11,212 bases of DNA from CAG-882 sp050874385. Lineage in GTDB: Bacteria; Bacillota; Clostridia; Lachnospirales; Lachnospiraceae. A program made the translations under genes and the position numbers. Under the pieces are notes generated by a model. The model was not told the origin of the DNA, searched no databases, and was given only the letters and a program-made list of their open reading frames with translations. Location: the NCBI GenBank assembly GCA_050874385.1, contig JBNMKO010000103.1:1-11212 (forward strand). The letters run 5' to 3'. Positions 6,050 to 11,212 of this stretch are shown one piece after another; within the stretch, counting starts at the first letter, position 1; each line of letters opens with the position of its first letter.

Positions 6050-6862
6050 ATGTTTACAGAACAATTGAAAGAAATTATACAGGAACAGATTAAGAAGGCT
6101 GTTAAAGATGAATTTCAGGATATTATAGAACAGAAGAAAATGTCAAAAGCGCTGATTAAAAGCATCAAATATTGTAGTGTGGTGTCTAACAACGCCTGTA
6201 TAACAAGCGATGCCGTTATTGAAGCTGTCGAGACAATGCCGCCAGAGAGTATTTCTGCTAATCTTACCGTTGAGGAGCTTAAATGTAATCTCGATTTCCT
6301 TTTCAGGTTGTGTATAATTACGGAAGATGTCAATGAAGCCGAGAGAATAAAGGAACTAATATGTGTAAAATATAGGGAATATGTTGCAAGTAGTGTTACA
6401 CTCAGACAAGTAGACAATGATGTTCACGCTGTTGATAATAAAGTTGATGCTGTAAACAAAAATGTAGATTATCTCCATGAAAAGCTTGACGAGAGTAATG
6501 ACGCTTCAGATATGATTTTGCGTATGTTGCAGAATCCTACATTCAGAGATGTCACATATATGAATGACAGATTTGGCAGTAATGTGTATAAATTCCTTGT
6601 ATATAAATGTGAGAACCTGAGTACTGATTATACCTCTCTTCCAGAGAAGAGCGAGATAGAAGAGGCATTAGATGAGTATGATATTCTGAATGGCTTTGGT
6701 GAAGAGGTTATGATAATGCAGATATCTGCCAAACAGGTATACATAGGTCTGAATTTTGAGACTGCACTGCCATATTCAAAGATATGTGAAGTCATGGAAA
6801 TAATGAATAAGTATCTAGAAGAAATACATTATGGAGTACTGAGCATATCTACCAATTCATAG
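6050..6862 (+). CDS. Uncharacterised 270-residue coiled-coil protein
   Basis: I do not recognise the family. The protein is soluble-looking, acidic and lacks a signal peptide or membrane segment. Residues 1-35 form a charged amphipathic helix (many E/K, I/L spaced 3-4). Residues 40-118 look helical, with several cysteines. Residues 121-148 are four regular heptads with V121, V125, V128, V132, V135, V139, L142 and L146 in 4-3 spacing, a textbook coiled coil. Residues 170-270 look like a mixed alpha/beta domain with aromatic-rich strands (KFLVYKCENL; EEVMIMQISAKQVYIGLNFE). GAAGGGTGGG (6031-6040) serves as ribosome site, nine bases before the ATG. It has its own promoter upstream and terminator downstream, and is flanked by a decayed ATPase/nuclease gene, so it may lie in a small accessory patch. 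An oligomeric adaptor or sensor is possible, but that is speculation. Confidence 0.75.
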   Translation: MFTEQLKEIIQEQIKKAVKDEFQDIIEQKKMSKALIKSIKYCSVVSNNACITSDAVIEAVETMPPESISANLTVEELKCNLDFLFRLCIITEDVNEAERIKELICVKYREYVASSVTLRQVDNDVHAVDNKVDAVNKNVDYLHEKLDESNDASDMILRMLQNPTFRDVTYMNDRFGSNVYKFLVYKCENLSTDYTSLPEKSEIEEALDEYDILNGFGEEVMIMQISAKQVYIGLNFETALPYSKICEVMEIMNKYLEEIHYGVLSISTNS

Positions 6863-6882
6863 GGTATCTTTCAATAGCTCAT

Positions 6883-6934
6883 AAAAAAGTCCAACAACTG
6901 GCATATATAAACGTGTCAGTCGTTGGACTTTTTG
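6883..6934 (+). terminator. Intrinsic terminator after the coiled-coil gene
   Basis: AGTCCAACAACTG (6888-6900) pairs with CAGTCGTTGGACT (6917-6929) over 13 positions with one A-C mismatch, with a run of A before it and TTTTTG after it. On the opposite strand the mismatch becomes a G-U pair and the A run becomes the U tail, so it could also stop transcription in the minus direction. It starts 20 bases after the stop codon. Confidence 0.85.
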
Positions 6935-7064
6935 TGTATGAATATGTTGCTTAAGATGATACATTGCGTTAAGATATTTTTGTTATATAAGGATTATGAA
7001 ATGGCTGGACTGGACGTATGCTATATTTACTGTATATGGAATAATATGATATATGTTGCTGAAT
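6935..7064 (+). other. AT-rich spacer before the broken ATPase gene
   Basis: No supported gene lies here. TTAAGAT is repeated at 6951 and 6969. TTGCGT (6964-6969), 16 bases before TATAAG (6986-6991), could be a weak promoter for the downstream pseudogene. ATG at 7001, preceded by AAGGA, opens a 31-codon frame to 7096 (MAGLDVCYIYCIWNN...), which overlaps the start of the pseudogene in another frame. It has no recognisable similarity and is probably chance. Confidence 0.3.
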
Positions 7065-7907
7065 ATGGTAAGAAGGGTTGGCAATATAAAATATAATATA
7101 AGTATTGGAAAACAGAACTTTGCAGACATAAGGGAGAATAACTATTTTTATTAAGAAATCAGAGGTAAAAAATGGTATGACGGATTTGCGTTTGGTTCAC
7201 ATAAGGATATCTATAATCCTTGGTCGATAACGAGCTATCTCGACAAAAGAAAGTTTGCGCCATACTGGGCATCGACAAGCTCGAATGGTCTTGTGAGCAA
7301 GCTTATACAGACTGCGCCGCCGGAGACCAAGCAGATGATGGAGGACTTGATAAGTGGCAATGAGATAGTTGTGAACTTTGATGAGCAGATAGTGTTTAAC
7401 CAGCTCGGGCACAACAAAAATGCCGTGTGGAGTCTTTTGATGGCGAGTGGCTATTTAAAGCCTGATACTGTGGAGTATCGTGGCGAGCTGTTAGAGCCGT
7501 GGTATTACTTATCCATAACAAACCTTGAGACGAGAAGTATGTTTTACAATATGTTCAAGGGGTGGTTTGATAACAGTGATTGCAATTATAATGGTTTTGT
7601 GCTTGGTCTGCTTGTTGAGCTGCGCGATATATATGAGGTTAAGTCCAACCGTGAGAGTGGGTTTGGAAGATACGATGTGATGCTTATTCCAAAAAATGAT
7701 GACAAGAAGTACAATGCGATTATTCTTGAGTTTAAGGTGTTTGACTCATACGATGAGAGTACTCTTGGAGATATGGTGAAATCAGCCCTAAAGCAGATAG
7801 AGGAAAAGGATTATGATGCGGAACTTATTGCGAAAGGAATTGCAAAGGACAGAATAAGAAATTATGGTTTTGCATTTGAGGGAAAAAAGGTTCCGATTGG
7901 GGAATAA
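7065..7907 (+). pseudogene. AAA-ATPase-like / PD-(D/E)XK nuclease-domain protein, internally deleted
   Basis: Two pieces of one known protein type lie in the same frame. From ATG 7065, 29 codons end with NFADIRENNYFY, the usual N-terminus of the AAA-ATPase-like (PF09820) family, which normally continues into V-D-K-T and a Walker A region. Here a TAA (7152-7154) follows at once. After it the frame resumes at about 7170 with WYDGFAFGSHKDIYNPW, the end of the ATPase region, and runs to 7907. The remaining C-terminal domain keeps the PD-(D/E)XK signature G-R-Y-D (Asp at 7674-7676) and E-F-K (7728-7736), the PDDEXK_9/DUF1703 half. The family is usually above 500 residues, so several hundred residues, including the whole nucleotide-binding core, are missing. 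A 204-residue piece from GTG 7293 might still be translated, but no ribosome site supports it. The native function of this family is unknown. Confidence 0.85.
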
Positions 7908-7965
7908 ATAGTGGCAAAAAAGAGTTGTCAGTTAAAAATTATTGGATTGAAAATACAGTAATATT

Positions 7966-8003
7966 AGGTAAATGTATGTTAAGAATGTGCATTTACCTTT
8001 TTA
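7966..8003 (+). terminator. Intrinsic terminator between the pseudogene and recJ
   Basis: AGGTAAATG (7966-7974) pairs perfectly with CATTTACCT (7990-7998) around a 15-base loop and runs into TTTTTACTTTTT. It separates the ATPase/nuclease remnant from the recJ promoter just below. Confidence 0.7.
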
Positions 8004-8013
8004 CTTTTTGTCA

Positions 8014-8042
8014 TTGAAAGAATTTCGCTTTTTTTGTATAAT
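8014..8042 (+). promoter_or_regulatory. recJ promoter (TTGAAA-N17-TATAAT)
   Basis: TTGAAA (8014-8019) and a perfect TATAAT (8037-8042) are 17 bases apart. Transcription should start at about 8049. This leaves only a few bases before the ATG at 8055, which argues that translation begins further down. Confidence 0.75.
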
Positions 8043-8081
8043 TTTGTTTTGTGAATGGCGTGGCGCATGGAGGTAGAAAAT

Positions 8082-9845
8082 TTGAAAGAGGAATGGCGTG
8101 TATACGGTAAAAATGCCGATTTTAAGGCGATAGGGGAAAAATATAAGATAGACCAGGTCGTGGCGCGTGTCATAAGAAACCGCGATATAATCACACCGGA
8201 GCAGTATGAGGAGTACATAAACGGGGGTGTGGCAGACCTTCATTCGCCGTGGCTGTTGAAGGATATGGACAGGGCGGCGGAAATTGTAAAAAATGCCGTT
8301 GATGGGAATGAGCCTATACGAATAGTTGGAGATTATGACATCGACGGGATAAATTCGATATATATTTTGTACAGCGGTCTGAAAAGGCTTGGAGCTGATG
8401 TGGACTATGTCGTGCCGCACAGGGTGACGGACGGCTATGGCATAAATGAGAGGCTTATCGACGAAGCGCATGAGGCGGGTAGACGGGTTATAATAACATG
8501 CGACAATGGAATTGCGGCTTACAGTCAGATAGAACATGCGAAGTCGCTTGGGATGACGGTTGTGGTGACGGACCACCACGGTGTGCCGTTTGAGGAGAGG
8601 AATGGGGAAAAAACGGAGATACTTCCGCCGGCGGATGCGGTTGTCGACCCGGCGAGGGCGGACTGCACATATCCGTGGAAAAAGATATGTGGTGCGGTTG
8701 TAGCGATGAAGCTTATACAGGCGCTTTTTGAGCTTTACGGCAGACCAGCGGATGAAATTTATGATTTCCTTGAGTTTGCCGCGGTTGCCACGGTTGGCGA
8801 TGTGGTCGATTTGCAGGGGGAGAACAGAACAATCGTGAGGCTTGGACTTGACAAGCTTAAACACACTGAAAATCCGGGACTAAATGCGCTGATAGATTTA
8901 AACAAACTTGACAGAGCGCACATAACTTCATATCATATTGGATTTGTCATTGGGCCGTGCCTTAATGCTAGCGGAAGAGTGGAGGCGGCAATGCTCGCAA
9001 TACGGATGCTTCTTGCAACTGAAAAAGGGGAAGCGGAGCATCTTGCAGGAGAACTTCTGGCACTCAACGAGGAGCGGAAGGAGCTGACAAGACAGGGAGT
9101 TGACAAGGCATTTGAGATGATAGAGAACAGCCCGCTAAAGGATGACAAGGTCCTTGTCGTGTATCTTCCGGGCTGCCATGAGAGCATTGTGGGAATAATT
9201 GCAGGTAAGATAAGGGAGCGCTACAACAAGCCCGTGATAGTCTTTGCCGACGGCGAGGGCTGCCTAAAGGGGTCAGGGCGCTCGATAGAAGCTTACAACA
9301 TGTTTGAAAAGCTGTCACAGTGCAAGGAGCTTCTGGCAAAATTCGGCGGGCATCCGATGGCGGCGGGAATGTCTATTGAGCCTGATAAGCTGGATGAACT
9401 TAGACAAAAACTTAACGAATACAGTGGGCTCACAGAGGAGGATTTGACGCTCAAGATATGGATAGATGTGCCTATGCCGCTTGAATATATCTCAGAGAGG
9501 CTTATTGAGAACTTGTCGGTGCTTGAGCCGTTTGGAAAGGGCAATGAGAAGCCGGTTTTTGCCGATAGGGGACTGTGGATAAAAAGTCTTTCGCATATGG
9601 GAAAAGAGGGGCAGTTTACAAGACTTGTCTTTGCAAAACAGGCACAGTTTACGGACGGTGCAGGGCGGCAGATTGCGTCCACGGTCACGATGGAGGCGGT
9701 CATGTTCTCGATAAATGACGTGCTCGAGAGGGCTTACGCCGAGGGCACTTTTGTAAATGTGCTCTACTATCCGTCCATTAACGAGTACAACGGCAGAAAA
9801 AAGCTACAGATTGTGGTAAGTTCTGTTATGCCATGCAAGGGGTAG
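8082..9845 (+). CDS. recJ: Single-stranded-DNA-specific exonuclease RecJ (DHH family)
   Basis: RecJ is a Mn/Mg-dependent 5'-3' exonuclease on single-stranded DNA, used in recombinational repair and mismatch repair. Counting from the TTG start (587 residues), the DHH phosphoesterase motifs are D84-Y-D86-I-D88-G, D141 in CDNGI, the signature D164-H165-H166, and D240 in GDVVDL. The DHHA1 part has G-S-G-R-S and F-G-G-H-P-M-A-A-G with H424. The C-terminal region from about 450 matches the OB-fold part of RecJ. A nine-residue longer frame starts at ATG 8055, but it has no ribosome site and would begin about six bases after the predicted transcription start. TTG 8082 has GGAGG (8069-8073) eight bases before it and gives the N-terminus MKEEWRVYGKNADF, which resembles other clostridial RecJ. 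All catalytic residues are present, so it should be active. It is a stand-alone gene. Confidence 0.95.
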   Translation: MKEEWRVYGKNADFKAIGEKYKIDQVVARVIRNRDIITPEQYEEYINGGVADLHSPWLLKDMDRAAEIVKNAVDGNEPIRIVGDYDIDGINSIYILYSGLKRLGADVDYVVPHRVTDGYGINERLIDEAHEAGRRVIITCDNGIAAYSQIEHAKSLGMTVVVTDHHGVPFEERNGEKTEILPPADAVVDPARADCTYPWKKICGAVVAMKLIQALFELYGRPADEIYDFLEFAAVATVGDVVDLQGENRTIVRLGLDKLKHTENPGLNALIDLNKLDRAHITSYHIGFVIGPCLNASGRVEAAMLAIRMLLATEKGEAEHLAGELLALNEERKELTRQGVDKAFEMIENSPLKDDKVLVVYLPGCHESIVGIIAGKIRERYNKPVIVFADGEGCLKGSGRSIEAYNMFEKLSQCKELLAKFGGHPMAAGMSIEPDKLDELRQKLNEYSGLTEEDLTLKIWIDVPMPLEYISERLIENLSVLEPFGKGNEKPVFADRGLWIKSLSHMGKEGQFTRLVFAKQAQFTDGAGRQIASTVTMEAVMFSINDVLERAYAEGTFVNVLYYPSINEYNGRKKLQIVVSSVMPCKG

Positions 9846-9887
9846 GGTTATGAGTAGGCAGCGGAGTGTAAACACTTGATTTGCTGA

Positions 9888-9916
9888 TTGAAATATAGAT
9901 ATATTAATGGTACAAT
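9888..9916 (+). promoter_or_regulatory. Promoter of the TIM-barrel gene (TTGAAA-N17-TACAAT) with overlapping dyad
   Basis: TTGAAA (9888-9893) and TACAAT (9911-9916) are 17 bases apart. The -10 is also the left arm of the inverted repeat TACAATG (9911-9917)/CATTGTA (9932-9938), which spans the start point. That arrangement suggests a repressor site. Transcription would start near 9923. Confidence 0.6.
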
Positions 9917-9922
9917 GTTTCT

Positions 9923-10102
9923 ATATTATTTCATTGTATATGTATAGGCAGTACGCTTTTACAATGGCTGAATAGGTATGCGTAAATATGCGGCATATTA
10001 TGGGTATATTTATAAAAGTGTCTATGCGGTACATTTGTCTGTATAAGTATGTATGCAAATGATTGTACATAATAAAAAATATTTGAAAAGAGGTATATAA
10101 GT
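9923..10102 (+). other. Long structured 5' leader of the TIM-barrel gene
   Basis: About 180 noncoding bases separate the predicted start point from the ATG. They contain TATGCG three times (9977, 9987, 10023) and a 15-base dyad AATATGC-G-GCATATT (9985-9999). A bulged hairpin joins GTACATTTG (10029-10037) to CAAATG...GTAC (10056-10068), ending about 20 bases before the ribosome site. No known riboswitch class is recognised. Confidence 0.35.
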
Positions 10103-10951
10103 ATGAGGATAGGCGTAAGAGGACATGATGTTGAGCACAGCAGTCTTGAAAATCTTTTTGAGAACATTCACAAGCAGGGCTTTCACTGCACACAGCTTGC
10201 ACTTTCTAAGGCGGTTAAGGAGTTCAAGGTCAATAATGGAGTTATGACACCGGGACTTGCTTTCTATATAAGAGAGCTCTGTGCCGAGAATAAGGTTGAC
10301 GTATCGGTGCTTGGATGTTATCTCAACCTTGCAAACCCTAACAAGGAGAGCCTTAAAAAGACACAGGATACATACAAGGCGCATATACGTTTTGCAAGTC
10401 TTGTAGGCGCGGGAATGGTTGGAACAGAGACAGGAGCGGTAAATGAGGAGTATTCTTTCACACCTGACAATCACACGGATGAGGCACTTGAGGTATTTAT
10501 CGAGGGGCTGCGCCCGGTTGTCGAGTACGCCGAGAGGATGGGAGTTATCATCTCAATTGAGCCGGTGTACAAGCACATTGTATGTAATTTTGAGCGCGCG
10601 AGAAAGGTGCTCGATGCGATTAATTCCCCTAATCTCCAGCTAATCTTTGACCCGGTAAATGTAATCTATGCCGGCAACTATGAGAAGCAGGATGAGATTA
10701 TCCGCACTGCATTTGAGCTATGCGGCGATGACATCTGCTGTATGCACCTCAAGGATTTTGTCGTTGAGAACGGTGAGGTAAAGTCGGTTATATCAGGAAG
10801 AGGAATGTTAAATTATCCGCTCCTTATGAGTTACGTCAAGACATACAAGCCTTTTGTGCACTGCCTGCTTGAGGACACCAAGCCGGAGAATGCCGCCGAG
10901 GCGAAGAAGTTCGTTGAGGAACAGTATGAGAAGGCGGAGCTGTTGAACTGA
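10103..10951 (+). CDS. Sugar phosphate isomerase/epimerase-like TIM-barrel protein
   Basis: 282 residues of the xylose-isomerase-like TIM-barrel superfamily (AP_endonuc_2, PF01261), which includes sugar epimerases, hydroxypyruvate isomerase and inosose dehydratases. Likely divalent-metal ligands are at the expected places: E153 (SIEPV), D183 (FDPVN), H215 (MHLKD) and E257 (LLEDT). It is soluble, without a signal peptide, and of ordinary length for the family. The substrate cannot be told: there are no catabolic genes beside it, and the following gene is LicD-like, 84 bases on. AAGAGG (10088-10093), nine bases before the ATG, supports the start. It has its own promoter and a long leader. The superfamily is certain; the specific reaction is open. 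Confidence 0.88.
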   Translation: MRIGVRGHDVEHSSLENLFENIHKQGFHCTQLALSKAVKEFKVNNGVMTPGLAFYIRELCAENKVDVSVLGCYLNLANPNKESLKKTQDTYKAHIRFASLVGAGMVGTETGAVNEEYSFTPDNHTDEALEVFIEGLRPVVEYAERMGVIISIEPVYKHIVCNFERARKVLDAINSPNLQLIFDPVNVIYAGNYEKQDEIIRTAFELCGDDICCMHLKDFVVENGEVKSVISGRGMLNYPLLMSYVKTYKPFVHCLLEDTKPENAAEAKKFVEEQYEKAELLN

Positions 10952-10959
10952 TACATATA

Positions 10960-11010
10960 ATAGGTAATTGTGAGACTTGAATTGTTAACAAATTTTTTGT
11001 AATTACCTAT
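10960..11010. repeat. Inverted repeat between the TIM-barrel and LicD genes
   Basis: ATAGGTAATT (10960-10969) is perfectly complementary to AATTACCTAT (11001-11010), and a second palindrome, TTGTTAACAA (10982-10991), sits in the loop. The second arm is not followed by a T run, so it is a poor terminator. It could be a regulator site or a stabilising hairpin in the leader of the next gene, ending 12 bases before that gene's ribosome site. Confidence 0.5.
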
Positions 11011-11035
11011 GAGAATAAAATGAAGGGAGCATATT

Positions 11036-11212
11036 ATGCCTAAGTTTTATGAGCCTGAGCAGCTAAAGCATCTGCAAAAGCTTGAGATGGAAATTCTTAC
11101 CGATTTTAAGAAGATATGTGACGAGAACAATCTTGTATATTTTGGCTATGCCGGAACAGGTATAGGAGCACTGCGCCACAAGGGATATATTCCGTGGGAT
11201 GATGATATAGAC
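11036..11212 (+). CDS. LicD-family protein, N-terminal part (3' end outside window)
   Basis: The 59 readable residues end in GALRHKGYIPWDDDID, the hallmark of LicD proteins (PF04991, a nucleotidyltransferase-fold family), preceded by a helix-rich start typical of the family. The D-D-D-I-D acids are the likely metal-binding site. LicD enzymes transfer phosphocholine or related groups onto teichoic acids, lipopolysaccharide or capsule sugars, so a role in cell-surface decoration is likely. AAGGGAG (11023-11029), six bases before the ATG, supports the start. The gene runs off the window, so the C-terminal half and its neighbours are not seen. Confidence 0.88.
   Translation, partial: MPKFYEPEQLKHLQKLEMEILTDFKKICDENNLVYFGYAGTGIGALRHKGYIPWDDDID

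Noticed and set aside
7001..7096. 31-codon ORF with an AAGGA site
   Set aside because: It has no recognisable sequence and overlaps, in another frame, the N-terminal codons of the ATPase-like pseudogene, which have clear family similarity.
8001..8864. 287-codon open frame on the minus strand antisense to recJ
   Set aside because: It lies opposite a certain recJ gene, has an R/H/Y/I-rich composition typical of a reverse-complement shadow, no ribosome site and no recognisable domain.
10022..10474. 150-codon minus-strand frame opposite the TIM-barrel gene
   Set aside because: It is antisense to a clear xylose-isomerase-like gene and has no ribosome site or family similarity.

Overview
The window looks like chromosomal DNA of a Gram-positive anaerobe of the class Clostridia, most likely Lachnospiraceae. 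This is inferred from gene content and style: two small FeoA proteins ahead of a large FeoB, a clostridial-type RecJ, an AAA-ATPase-like/PD-(D/E)XK protein of a type common in gut anaerobes, consensus TTGACA/TATAAT promoters, strong Shine-Dalgarno sites and moderate GC. No species can be named from the sequence alone.

Layout: (1) 2-325 is the 3' end of an M28 metallopeptidase gene. (2) 326-623 is a gap between convergent genes, crowded with GGCAGA/TCTGCC inverted repeats and ending in a perfect hairpin that probably terminates both neighbours. (3) 624-2213, minus strand, is a CPA1-type cation/proton antiporter with two C-terminal RCK_C domains. (4) 2396-5775 is a ferrous-iron uptake locus, feoA-feoA-feoB. 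It has a near-consensus promoter, two TTAG-N6-CTAA dyads around and below that promoter, and a third copy over a second candidate promoter just before feoB. A 20-bp tandem repeat lies before feoB, and a strong terminator follows it. (5) 5823-6934 is a stand-alone unit with its own promoter, an unrecognised 270-residue coiled-coil protein and a terminator. (6) 7065-7907 is a broken AAA-ATPase-like/PD-(D/E)XK gene. Its first codons and its C-terminal half survive in one frame, but the ATPase core is gone and a stop codon sits at the join. (7) 8014-9845 is recJ with its own promoter. (8) 9888-10951 is a xylose-isomerase-like TIM-barrel protein behind a leader of about 180 nt. (9) 11036 to the window end is the start of a LicD-family gene.

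How the genes work together: only the feo cluster is a clear functional unit. The FeoA proteins are accessory to the FeoB Fe2+ transporter, and the repeated dyads point to control by an iron-sensing DtxR/IdeR-like repressor. The antiporter diverges from feo and may share its intergenic region, but no functional link is visible. The other genes look like independent transcription units. No complete mobile element, CRISPR array, tRNA or rRNA was found. The points most worth a second look are the three-copy iron-operator candidate, the roughly 105-residue acidic insertion in an outward-facing loop of FeoB, the internally deleted ATPase/nuclease gene, the GGCAGA repeat cluster, and the orphan coiled-coil gene.
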